From: an uncultured Clostridia bacterium
GTDB lineage: Bacteria > Bacillota > Clostridia > UBA1381
DNA: 7,965 nt
Assembly (NCBI GenBank): GCA_934487205.1
Contig: CAKSRS010000079.1
Span: 1 to 7,965, forward strand
Direction: 5' to 3'
Shown here: piece by piece, positions 1 to 7,040 of the stretch
Position numbering within the stretch: position 1 is the first letter of the stretch
Layout of the letters: each line of letters starts with the position of its first letter
Made by a program: the position numbers and the translations under genes
The notes under the pieces: generated by a model
Databases searched by the model: none
What the model was told of the DNA's origin: nothing
Seen by the model: only the letters and a program-made list of their open reading frames with translations

Positions 1-486
1 GCTTTTCGGATATTCTTTATATTGTCGGCAGCTGCAGCAGCCATCTTTCCATTTATCACATTTCGCCATTGTAAAATGCGGGCACTGTCCGGTGAGTGCC
101 CAACAATCATGAAACGTCCAGACAACTTTAATACCGTACTTTTTTATGTAAGAAAAGAGCATGGGAACATTTACTACCCATAAATGCAGATTGTGTATGT
201 GTATTATATCCGGCTTAATCTTATCTATCTTTTTCAGCAAGCCTAATGTTCCAAACCATGAGCCTATATTATGATATCCGGTTACCAGATGTATAAAATG
301 CGACAAGGCGTTTTCAAATACATTTCCAAAACACCTTAACATGGCATTTTGCTTATCTTTATTCTTCCAGTTTCCGTAAAAGCATGTCACGTCCGCATCA
401 ATACTTTTTTTCGCACATTTCGCGATATTTACCATTATATTTCCCGTACTTCCGTCAGGAAGTGTGTTCAGTGACACTATTTTCAT
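1..486 (-). CDS. Glycosyltransferase family 4, N-terminal part (cut by left window edge)
   Basis: The frame is open from an ATG at 486 to base 1 (162 codons, C-terminus missing). It starts MKIVSLNTLPDGSTGNIMVN, a first beta strand plus Gly-rich loop as in the N-terminal Rossmann domain of GT-B enzymes. Around residues 100-108 it reads KPDIIHIHNLH, and then WTFHDCWALTGQCPHF followed by a Cys-rich stretch CDKWKDGCCSC and KEYPKS at the edge. That His/Cys-rich signature recurs in GT4 enzymes of EPS and capsule loci, which transfer a nucleotide-activated sugar to a lipid-linked glycan on the cytoplasmic membrane face. The GT4 donor-binding C-terminal domain lies outside the window. The start overlaps the end of the polymerase gene by 32 nt; an AAAGGA lies 11 nt before this ATG. 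An in-frame ATG at 495 is possible but sits too close to that site. Donor and acceptor cannot be told. Confidence 0.85.
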   Translation of the reverse strand, partial: MKIVSLNTLPDGSTGNIMVNIAKCAKKSIDADVTCFYGNWKNKDKQNAMLRCFGNVFENALSHFIHLVTGYHNIGSWFGTLGLLKKIDKIKPDIIHIHNLHLWVVNVPMLFSYIKKYGIKVVWTFHDCWALTGQCPHFTMAKCDKWKDGCCSCRQYKEYPKS

Positions 487-1708
487 ACAAATCATTTTCC
501 TTTCTGAAACCGTAGAACATTAACGTAAACGGCAGAAATGAATAAAACATTTCACCGCAATACAACAGAAAAAGTGTTGCAAACAGTCCTGCAGCCACAA
601 TATATGATTTCGATATTTTATACATCATTTTATATGTTCCGAAAATCAAAAATGAACCGAACGGAATACCAAATGCTGCCAAATAATAGGAAATTGTATT
701 TGTGTTTGAATTACTTGAAGACGCAAACATCGCATTATTACGTAACTGCATCATCATATCTTCCATCTTATTGGACGATACGCCAAACAGCGGGTTACTC
801 CATGCAACTTTTAACCCCGTAAACAGTGCATTATACCGCGTTTGCGCGGAACTGTTGCCTCCGTCCTCCATTTTTCCGAAAATCATATTATACAAATCGG
901 TATCTTTTCCCATAAAATATAATGCAAGCAACATTGCAATTAAAAGAATATATAAAAACTTTCCTTCATTGGCATTTTCCTTTTTTCTTATAGTCGAAAC
1001 GAGTATCAACATTGCAAACCCTATCATGCCCGTGGTTGAAAAGGTAAGAACAAGACATAGAATATACAAAGCTGTTCTTTTCTTGTTTCTTTGCCCAAAA
1101 TAATGAAACTGGAACATTAATGCCAAAACCAAATATACCGCATATGCACCCGGTTCCCAAAAAACACCTGACGCTCTTGCAAAGTCTCTGCCTATATTGT
1201 CCTTGCTTGTCGCTCCGAAAAAAATCGTATAATTTATGTGTTTTGCGGTATTGGTTACCGCAGGAAACATTTGAACAAGCTGCGGCGCCAAATATGTAAG
1301 TATTTCAACAACCACAGCCACCACGGAAACATAAAACACAAAGTCGTCAAAAATTTCTATGAATTTCCTTTGTGAAAATTGGCAGGTAATTGCATACGCC
1401 GCCAGCACCGATATTAATCGGCTGAATGTGGTTTTGTACAGCGCATGGTTTATCACTCCCGATACCAGTATAATCGCCGACATCAGCAGTAACAAAAAAA
1501 AGTCAGAATAGTTTTCACTTTTTTCATTCCACTTTACCAATGCAACGGCAAACATCGCAAAACCCATAAACCGCGGAACGTAAAGAAATGCATTGTTAAT
1601 ATTTGTACCAAATATAAGCGTATCTGTAGAGGTATACAGCATAACTAACAGTAAAATAATCAATCCTTTTGACGGATTGCTGCGATTATATTTTACTTCC
1701 GATTTCAT
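455..1708 (-). CDS. Wzy-like polysaccharide polymerase (O-antigen ligase/polymerase type membrane protein)
   Basis: This is a 417-residue, very hydrophobic protein with about ten or more apparent membrane spans, for example near residues 15-28, 43-59, 69-86, 95-110, 122-142, 187-202, 212-238, 250-266, 340-358 and 370-395. Two sites resemble the Wzy/O-antigen ligase superfamily: FARASGVFWEPGAYAVYL at about 176-193, an R-x-x-G-x-F-x-E-P-G-x-Y-A pattern common in Gram-positive polymerases, and a long loop with TRYNALFTGLKVAWSNPLFG (about 290-309). Such proteins join undecaprenyl-linked repeat units on the outer face of the membrane. The ATG at 1708 is supported by a strong AGGAG at 1715-1719 with a 6-nt spacer; it overlaps the preceding glycosyltransferase by 23 nt. 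Primary sequence cannot separate polymerase from ligase, but the setting among glycosyltransferases and a phosphoglycosyl transferase favours polymerase. Confidence 0.8.
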   Translation of the reverse strand: MKSEVKYNRSNPSKGLIILLLVMLYTSTDTLIFGTNINNAFLYVPRFMGFAMFAVALVKWNEKSENYSDFFLLLLMSAIILVSGVINHALYKTTFSRLISVLAAYAITCQFSQRKFIEIFDDFVFYVSVVAVVVEILTYLAPQLVQMFPAVTNTAKHINYTIFFGATSKDNIGRDFARASGVFWEPGAYAVYLVLALMFQFHYFGQRNKKRTALYILCLVLTFSTTGMIGFAMLILVSTIRKKENANEGKFLYILLIAMLLALYFMGKDTDLYNMIFGKMEDGGNSSAQTRYNALFTGLKVAWSNPLFGVSSNKMEDMMMQLRNNAMFASSSNSNTNTISYYLAAFGIPFGSFLIFGTYKMMYKISKSYIVAAGLFATLFLLYCGEMFYSFLPFTLMFYGFRKENDLYENSVTEHTS

Positions 1709-2870
1709 TTTTTTCTCCTATCATCGTTGCAAATTGTTTTGCCGTAAATTCCGGCGTATTTTCCGCCAAATCCCGGTATAACGTTTCCCTGTCAATCGGA
1801 ATTTGACTGTATTTCCCCAAAAATGCGGCAATTCTATCAGCATTTATTTCAATATCATCATCTTGATTAATCAACAGCGCTCTTGTGTATTTTTTCAGAT
1901 ATGATATCGAAGAATCGCCATTTTGATAAAAATGTATTATCGGCTTTCCGACGCTCATGTATGTAAAAATTTTGGACGGCAAATAATCCGATTTATAGTT
2001 GCCCAGACTTACAAATATATCCGAGGCATACAGTTTTTTCATCATATCGTCATGAGGTATTTCATTGTGTATCTTCACATATTCGCGGTCTTTAATCATA
2101 TATGACATGTCTTTTCCCGTATACACATGCATTTCGAATTTTTCCTTCAAATAAAGTTTGTCCAGAATTTCCATCATTGTTTTCGGATTTCTCAAATCCG
2201 GATAAAACGCACCCGTATATATGAATTTGCAGCACTCTGCATTCTCATTATTTTCAAAAAACACATTATTTCGCACAAAGTTCGGAATATCCAAAAAAAC
2301 TGTTTTTTCCGCATACTTTTTGTAATTGTGCTCCAAAAAATGTTTCGTATGCGTTTTCATATGGATAATTATGTCCATTTCTTTGTACACTTTTTTCTCC
2401 CAGCGTTTTGATAGCGCTGTCAGCCATTTCTCCAAAAAATTTTTCGGATATTTGAATCTGCACGAATACGGGTCAATTTCATATAGTAAAAATTTCGTAT
2501 TAGGAAATTCTTTTTTTAATCCGGATATTGCATCTGCCGACTCCGTAGGATTAACAACTGCAATTATCGCGTCATAATTGTGTTTTTTCATCAAGCCGGC
2601 AACTTTTACGCGAATATCCCGGGATAGCTTTTTGTCACGCACAGGGTAAGTCGCAAGTCTGGTAATTTTTTTTATGCATTTATATATTATTCCTCCGCAT
2701 TCAAAATGCCGTATGCAAAACTCATTATCTGCAAAATCCGGATCCTCTGCGGACAATATATCTGCCTTTAAATCGCTGTCATTAAAAGATTTAGCAATAT
2801 TTTTTATACATAACGCATTAGCGCATCGGCCGCTGTAATACCCTTCTGTCACAATCAAGCATTTTTTCAT
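1686..2870 (-). CDS. GT-B fold glycosyltransferase (GT4/GT1-like)
   Basis: This 394-residue protein has the length of a two-domain GT-B enzyme. The N-terminal domain starts MKKCLIVTEGYYSGRCANAL, with a Gly/Arg loop after the first strand. The C-terminal domain begins near residue 215 with CKFIYTGAFYPDLRNPKTMM, the usual entry strand and loop of GT4 donor domains. It carries YASDIFVSLG (281-290) and LPSKIFTYMSVGKPIIHF (297-314), the region that binds the nucleotide sugar. The classical E-x7-E pair is not obvious: the site reads SDYLPSKIFTYMSVGKP, as in divergent EPS glycosyltransferases. It probably adds one sugar to the lipid-linked repeat unit in the cytoplasm. Its ATG overlaps the stop of the GT2 gene as ATGA, which suggests translational coupling. 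The sugar specificity is unknown. Confidence 0.85.
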   Translation of the reverse strand: MKKCLIVTEGYYSGRCANALCIKNIAKSFNDSDLKADILSAEDPDFADNEFCIRHFECGGIIYKCIKKITRLATYPVRDKKLSRDIRVKVAGLMKKHNYDAIIAVVNPTESADAISGLKKEFPNTKFLLYEIDPYSCRFKYPKNFLEKWLTALSKRWEKKVYKEMDIIIHMKTHTKHFLEHNYKKYAEKTVFLDIPNFVRNNVFFENNENAECCKFIYTGAFYPDLRNPKTMMEILDKLYLKEKFEMHVYTGKDMSYMIKDREYVKIHNEIPHDDMMKKLYASDIFVSLGNYKSDYLPSKIFTYMSVGKPIIHFYQNGDSSISYLKKYTRALLINQDDDIEINADRIAAFLGKYSQIPIDRETLYRDLAENTPEFTAKQFATMIGEKNEIGSKI

Positions 2871-3745
2871 TTCAAATCTCCCGTTTCTTCAAAAGGTTTA
2901 TTTGTCATCTGCTGCTCTATAATCTTTGCATCGACTAATGTCCTGTAAAAAAAGTTGTATAAATATGTATATACATAGCCTTCTTTTCCGTTTAAAAAAT
3001 TACCGCAGAAAATGTAAGAATATATAAACATCAACCAACACCTTAAAAAGCACGGCAATTTATAATAAAATCCGAATTTCTTTTTTCTCACGTTTGCCAT
3101 GACTTTGTCATTCATATTCTGATTATTTGAGGTACCGTCAGCGGTCTTATATTCAAAATAGTCCTGCATTTCACGGGTCGCATACCAATTGAGTTTATTT
3201 ATATATGTGGTTAAATCCTTAAAGTCATAGTGAATAAATTTATTTTTTGCATGAATTGCCGTTCCGCAGGACAGTATTGTGTGTTCATCCATCTTTCTGT
3301 CCTCAATTCTTCCGATTCCGGTCTTAAACAACATGATTTTACGCTTTCTGGTTTTTCCGCCGTGTTTCAGGCATTTGCCCATAAAATACAAATCCGCCGT
3401 CATCGAAATGCCGTTTATATCACTGTTCTCGGCTTGTTTCAACAACCCCGACAGCTCGGCACATAATTTTGGCGTGAACCTCTCGTCGGCGTCAAGCCGC
3501 AGTATCCATTTTGTGTCAATTCCGGTATTGTCAATCGCCCAATTAAACTGACGTGCATAGTTTTCGAATTTATGTTCATAAACTTCCGCATTCAGATTTT
3601 TTGCAAGCAATACCGTATCATCGTCACTCCCGCTGTCCACTACTACTGTTCTTTCAGCAAAATCCGATATTGATATTATGCAGTCCTCTATGTTTTTTTC
3701 TTCATTTTTTGTAAGGATAATTGCCGTAACGCTTTCCTTTCCCAT
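2867..3745 (-). CDS. GT2 glycosyltransferase, WaaE/KdtX-like
   Basis: The 292-residue product has a GT-A domain at its N-terminus: VTAIILTKNEEKNIEDCI (6-23), then VVVDSGSDDDT (34-44) for nucleotide binding, and WILRLDADERF (80-90), whose Asp-x-Asp holds the metal. The FENYARQFNWA stretch (60-70) and the C-terminal LPCFLRCW / FLNGKEGYVY region match the beta-1,4-glucosyltransferase-like subgroup of GT2 known from WaaE/KdtX. The C-terminal aromatic part may sit on the membrane. I chose the ATG at 3745 because AAAGGA lies about 10 nt upstream and the conserved domain starts five residues in. A longer frame reaching 3790 would overlap the acyltransferase by 28 nt and adds a tail that looks like a shadow of that gene. 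The gap to the acyltransferase stop is 17 nt. Exact sugar and linkage are not predictable. Confidence 0.87.
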   Translation of the reverse strand: MGKESVTAIILTKNEEKNIEDCIISISDFAERTVVVDSGSDDDTVLLAKNLNAEVYEHKFENYARQFNWAIDNTGIDTKWILRLDADERFTPKLCAELSGLLKQAENSDINGISMTADLYFMGKCLKHGGKTRKRKIMLFKTGIGRIEDRKMDEHTILSCGTAIHAKNKFIHYDFKDLTTYINKLNWYATREMQDYFEYKTADGTSNNQNMNDKVMANVRKKKFGFYYKLPCFLRCWLMFIYSYIFCGNFLNGKEGYVYTYLYNFFYRTLVDAKIIEQQMTNKPFEETGDLK

Positions 3746-3762
3746 GTTTTCATAATCCTTTC

Positions 3763-4298
3763 TTATCGTCTGCTGTACTTCATCAGCCAAAAACTGCCGC
3801 CGTCATCAAGATAATATATTTTCGTAAATTCATTTACGCCGATTCTTCTTTCCTTAACATATCCGTTCTTTTCCAGACATCGCAAACTCGCCTCATTCGT
3901 GAGTTTTACGGCGGCATAAATATTTTCGTAATCCTTTTCAAATTCTTTGATTACGGCATCGCCGAGCCGTGCCGCGAGTCCTTGTCCGCGGTATTCCGGA
4001 ATTGTGTATGAAGGGCCGTAAATCAAATCCTTTTTATTTGCAAAAGGGAATCTGTACCCCCCCCCCCCCCCGAAAATGCAATCGAGGAATAGACTTCGTC
4101 ATTTATGCCTATCAGATAAACTCTGTACCCGTGCAGTTTCATGGCGAAAAATCTGCCGCGCTGCAGAAATGTCATTTTTCTCATGTTCCCGGATTTTGGA
4201 AATTGTTTCAACAGTGTGGGATTGAATACATAATACTTGTATCCGTCGGAATCGGTTTTCAGTAATTTTAAATTATCGGATTTGATTATTTCTGTCAT
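3763..4298 (-). CDS. GNAT-family acyltransferase, reading frame broken by a G15 tract (putative phase-variable gene, OFF as written)
   Basis: Two adjacent frames form one GNAT gene. Frame one starts at the ATG at 4298, one base after the ATP-grasp stop, with GGGAG 8 nt upstream, and runs through YLIGINDEVYSSIAFS (61-76). It enters the G run (4057-4071), then ends in an unrelated tail, TDSLLQIKRI, at a TGA at 4023-4025. The other frame continues across the same point as YRFPFANKKDLIYGPSYTIP, then EYRGQGLAARLGDAV, the acetyl-CoA pyrophosphate loop (R/Q-x-x-G-x-G/A), and ends at TAA 3763. Joining them needs 13 or 16 G and gives 177-178 residues, a normal GNAT length. With 14 G the frame also closes early, at TAA after about 87 residues. 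GNAT enzymes move an acyl group from acyl-CoA, usually to an amine. In this cluster a sugar amine or hydroxyl of the glycan precursor is the likely acceptor (inference). It lies between the ATP-grasp and GT2 genes. Confidence 0.85.
4057..4071 (-). repeat. G15 homopolymer (C15 on the plus strand) inside the acyltransferase coding sequence
   Basis: There are fifteen consecutive C on the plus strand, so fifteen G in the coding strand. The first G completes a TCG Ser codon and the rest encode Gly in the current frame. Long G/C runs are the best-known substrates for slipped-strand mispairing, as in Campylobacter, Helicobacter and Neisseria contingency genes. It stands alone: other runs in this AT-rich window are A/T and far shorter. 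In the protein it lies between two predicted beta strands of the GNAT core, so four or five glycines there may form a turn that tolerates length changes. The tract length could also be misread by the sequencing method. Confidence 0.95.
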
Positions 4299-4299
4299 A

Positions 4300-5469
4300 T
4301 CAGCTTCTCCCTTTAATTTCCTTTTTGCAACGCCTTAATCCCTGAATCAAAAACGCAAACCACGGCAGCGGGTCGTCCCACGAAAATGTCTGATCCTTTG
4401 TATTTTTCAGACTGAACCATGACGGTTTTGCCCTGAACCTGTCGGGTGATTTTAAAAACCACAGAAAGTCGATTTGCGACATTCTCACGCGTATATCTTT
4501 TTTATAATCCGACATATCTGAAACTTCAGTCCCGAACTCTTGCTCCAGCGTCTGCTTTACGATGTCAACACCCGCGAGAAATCCTATCTGTGTGCATGCC
4601 ATAACGCGCGGATTTATTTCCAAAACTTTTACTGCTCCGTCACGCGGGTCTTTTATGAAATCCACGCCGCAGCACCCGCGAAGTCCCATTAATTCAACAA
4701 GCTTTTTCCCGTAATCCAAAGCTTGCCTGTCATCAACGGTAACGTTAAATGTTCCCGTTCCGCCCTTTGGCGGAAACCATCTGCAGCTGGCATATATATA
4801 ATTGCTTTTTACCGCGCCGTGTTCATCAATAAAAATATTTGCGGATAAATTGTACAGTCCGCCCGTTATATATTCCTGAATAACAAAGTCACCCGGATTT
4901 ATGCCGTCGTTTTGCATATAATCGGCGAGACTGTTTTTATCATTAAAAAATTCAAATCCGCGCGCACCGCATTCACGGCGCGGCTTGACTATTACGGGAT
5001 AGGTTAAATTGCTGCCGATTACATCGTCGGCGGTTTTGGCATCTGTAATCGTTTTGGGGCACGGAATATTATTTTCCGTACACACCCGCATAACACTCAG
5101 CTTATCCTGCGCTTTTTCAAAAACATCATATTCATTAGCCGCTACGGCAGTATATTTCTCAAACTCCGCCTTATTTTCCGACAAAATGCCGGCGGAAAAA
5201 TCCACTAACGGAAACACAAGATCGTATTTTTTTGTTTTAAGCAATTTTCTTATACATTCTTCTGTTTCATCCTTTCTGTCGATACTGCATACACCCAATA
5301 TCCTATTATCCGGCAAGCGTGACGCATATGCTATGTCTAACCTCGAATTACACAGCACAGATACTGTACAACCGTGTTGTTTAAACGCTCTCATTATTGG
5401 AAGGCTTTGACGGGCATAGCCTTCCAGTATTAATACATGTTTGCCTTTATACGGCATATCATTATTCAT
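4300..5469 (-). CDS. ATP-grasp family ligase (carboxylate-amine ligase-like)
   Basis: This 389-residue protein (from the ATG at 5469) has the ATP-grasp order. An N-terminal preATP-grasp domain starts KGKHVLILEGYARQSLPIMR and includes YDLVFPLVDFSAGI (82-95). The central domain has TYPVIVKPRRECGARGFEFF (156-175, the Lys and Gly loop over ATP) and DFVIQEYITGG (194-204, adenine-contacting E-Y). GCCGVDFIKDP (265-275) and VKVLEINPRVM (280-290) carry the metal-binding Asp/Glu/Asn. The family activates a carboxylate as acyl phosphate and couples it to an amine or other nucleophile. In a polysaccharide operon it may attach an amino acid or other acid to a sugar, but the substrate is not visible. The tail (about 330-389, DFLWFLKSPDRFRAKPSWF) is aromatic and basic and has no clear family match. 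A GTG at 5472 lies one codon upstream; the ATG is preferred. It starts 6 nt after the epimerase stop. Confidence 0.87.
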   Translation of the reverse strand: MNNDMPYKGKHVLILEGYARQSLPIMRAFKQHGCTVSVLCNSRLDIAYASRLPDNRILGVCSIDRKDETEECIRKLLKTKKYDLVFPLVDFSAGILSENKAEFEKYTAVAANEYDVFEKAQDKLSVMRVCTENNIPCPKTITDAKTADDVIGSNLTYPVIVKPRRECGARGFEFFNDKNSLADYMQNDGINPGDFVIQEYITGGLYNLSANIFIDEHGAVKSNYIYASCRWFPPKGGTGTFNVTVDDRQALDYGKKLVELMGLRGCCGVDFIKDPRDGAVKVLEINPRVMACTQIGFLAGVDIVKQTLEQEFGTEVSDMSDYKKDIRVRMSQIDFLWFLKSPDRFRAKPSWFSLKNTKDQTFSWDDPLPWFAFLIQGLRRCKKEIKGRS

Positions 5470-5475
5470 CACACA

Positions 5476-6348
5476 TCATTCCGTTCTGAGCGGATTTACC
5501 GCTTTATTTAATAAAAAAGTATATTTATTTTCCCCCATGATTGCTTTAAGCACAAAAAATCCGGCATCTACCGCCCATTTCGGAAATTTCAAAACATGTA
5601 AGGCTCTGCCGTGATCTTTTTCTTCTGCAATCATTTCCCGGGTATTAAGCAATTTTTCGTCTTTAATAATTTTTATGTTATTCTGAGGTTCTTCCCGCAC
5701 CCAACAGCACATACTGTCAACAGCTTTTTTTATGTTTAAAACCTCATATTCGTTTCCGCCGCCGATCTGATACGCCCAGTTCGGGTATTTCAGATAATAT
5801 CGTTTCTGAATATCCCTTTTCACCGTGTCGGTGTATACGGGCGAAAATCTGAATATTGTATATTTGCTCCTGTTTTCAAAACATATTTTCTTTAATGAGT
5901 CCTCTGCCAGCGCCTTTGTTTTCCCGTATGATGTCACGGGCGAAACAGGCGTATCCGCATTCACCGGCAAAGTACCCGTAAAGCCAAATACATCAACCGT
6001 GCTTATAAATAATACCGGGATTTTTTTCCGTGCCGACGCATTAAAAATATTTGACGCCGAAACTACATTTGCTGCGTAATAATCACCATAACCGAGCTTT
6101 CTCCCGTCAAATGCATGCGCCAATGCCGCCAAATGAATAACTCTGTCAATTTTATATGTATCAAATATCTCAGCCAATTTTTCGGAATTTTCAAGATTTA
6201 CCGTTAAATGCCGATAATTATCTGTACTTTTTTCCACGCGGCAATCAACACCTATGACGCTGTATCCGCGGTTTAACATTTTGTCCCTCAGACTTTTCCC
6301 AATCATTCCGCAGCTGCCGGTTATAAGAATAGTTTCCGATTTATTCAT
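5476..6348 (-). CDS. NAD-dependent sugar epimerase/dehydratase (extended SDR)
   Basis: The 290-residue product has a Rossmann dinucleotide site, ILITGSCGMIG (7-17, G-x-x-G-x-x-G), followed by VIGVDCR with the acidic Asp35 that favours NAD. Next come IHLAALAHA (71-79), FISTVDVFG (114-122, catalytic Ser/Thr about 116-117) and SYGKTKALAED (140-150, catalytic Tyr141 and Lys145 of Y-x-x-x-K). These mark extended SDR enzymes acting on nucleotide sugars: 4-epimerases, 4,6-dehydratases or 4-ketoreductases of WbpV type. Which reaction it runs cannot be decided. It probably supplies the sugar loaded by the neighbouring phosphoglycosyl transferase. I chose the ATG at 6348: it overlaps the previous stop as ATGA, and the fold begins eight residues later. 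An upstream frame to 6399 only adds an Arg-rich tail shadowing the preceding gene. Confidence 0.88.
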   Translation of the reverse strand: MNKSETILITGSCGMIGKSLRDKMLNRGYSVIGVDCRVEKSTDNYRHLTVNLENSEKLAEIFDTYKIDRVIHLAALAHAFDGRKLGYGDYYAANVVSASNIFNASARKKIPVLFISTVDVFGFTGTLPVNADTPVSPVTSYGKTKALAEDSLKKICFENRSKYTIFRFSPVYTDTVKRDIQKRYYLKYPNWAYQIGGGNEYEVLNIKKAVDSMCCWVREEPQNNIKIIKDEKLLNTREMIAEEKDHGRALHVLKFPKWAVDAGFFVLKAIMGENKYTFLLNKAVNPLRTE

Positions 6349-7040
6349 ACGGATATGCTCTCTCCTTTTTCGGATACCGAACCGATATCTGAAGCGCATG
6401 ATACCAATTCATTATAAATTTTGTTTGGTTTTTTATTCAGCGCCGACATTAATATGCAAACAACTGTATATATTATCATTTTCAAATCATAAAAAACCGT
6501 TCTGTTTTTTATGTAGTACAAATCCAGTTTCAATCTCGTGGGCAAAACCAGTTGGGCATACTCTGTTTCATCTTCTATAGCATCGCCGTATATGTAATCA
6601 TAAAGCGCCGACGGGCCGGTAAGTCCCGCCTTCGCCGCTGACACAGCCGCATATTCGCCGCCGCGGGTTATTTCCGCCTGCTCCGGTGCTGCCGGTCTTG
6701 GACCAACCACACTCATAGTGCCGAGAAAAATATTTATCAATTGCGGAAGTTCGTCAATTTTTAACTCCCGTATAATTTTTCCCCATGCAAAAATACGGTC
6801 AACATCTCCCCGAAATGTGTCCTCGCGTGCGTTGCCCACTCTCATTGATCTGAATTTAAACATGCAAACTTCGCGATTGTCTTTTACAACTCGGCGCGCC
6901 TTATAAAAAATCGGACCCGGATCCGATAATTCAATGCCGATTATTGCAATCAGCCACAGCGGCGATGTGCCGATTATTCCGATTGCCGATGCAATTATGT
7001 CAAATATTCTTTTTACTACATTATATGTAAAATTTTTCAT
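6345..7040 (-). CDS. Monotopic phosphoglycosyl transferase (initiating undecaprenyl-phosphate sugar phosphotransferase)
   Basis: This is a short (231 aa) bacterial sugar transferase of the PglC/catalytic-domain-of-WcaJ type. It starts with KRIFDIIASAIGIIGTSPLWLIAIIGIEL, the reentrant membrane helix, then DPGPIFYKARRV (40-51) and MFKFRSMRV (60-68). RELKIDELPQLINIFLG (91-107) contains the Asp96-Glu97 catalytic dyad, followed by MSVVGPRP (109-116). The VLPTRLKLDLYYIKNRT stretch (165-181) is also typical. It would transfer a sugar 1-phosphate from UDP-sugar to undecaprenyl phosphate, starting each repeat unit on the inner membrane face. Small departures from the common pattern are K-I for S-L before DELPQ and T for D in G-D-M-S. 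The ATG at 7040 overlaps the deacetylase stop as TGATG and has GGAG 9 nt upstream. A start at 7064 is possible but has no better site. The last 20 residues are polar and not conserved. Confidence 0.93.
   Translation of the reverse strand: MKNFTYNVVKRIFDIIASAIGIIGTSPLWLIAIIGIELSDPGPIFYKARRVVKDNREVCMFKFRSMRVGNAREDTFRGDVDRIFAWGKIIRELKIDELPQLINIFLGTMSVVGPRPAAPEQAEITRGGEYAAVSAAKAGLTGPSALYDYIYGDAIEDETEYAQLVLPTRLKLDLYYIKNRTVFYDLKMIIYTVVCILMSALNKKPNKIYNELVSCASDIGSVSEKGESISV

Noticed and set aside
3746..3790. Extended start of the GT2 glycosyltransferase at 3790
   Set aside because: It adds 15 residues before the conserved domain and overlaps the acyltransferase end; AAAGGA is well placed for the ATG at 3745.
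3763..4026. Second half of the acyltransferase as an independent small gene starting at TTG 4026
   Set aside because: The TTG overlaps the stop of the first frame, but the AAGGA before it is only about 2 nt away, and the same frame continues upstream as plausible GNAT sequence (YRFPFANKKD) right to the G tract. It is the rest of one gene.
4057..4071. G15 tract as pure sequencing or assembly error
   Set aside because: The exact count may well be wrong, but a run of this kind is very unlikely by chance in AT-rich coding DNA, and miscounting does not create it. Read-level length counts are still needed.
5009..5410. Plus-strand open frame of 133 codons (and a similar one at 702-1103)
   Set aside because: They lie antisense to clear enzyme genes, show no family motif, and no plus-strand promoter or ribosome site was seen for them.
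6349..6399. Extended start of the epimerase at 6399
   Set aside because: The extra 17 residues are Arg-rich and lie over the end of the transferase gene. The ATG at 6348 makes an ATGA junction and starts just before the Rossmann motif.
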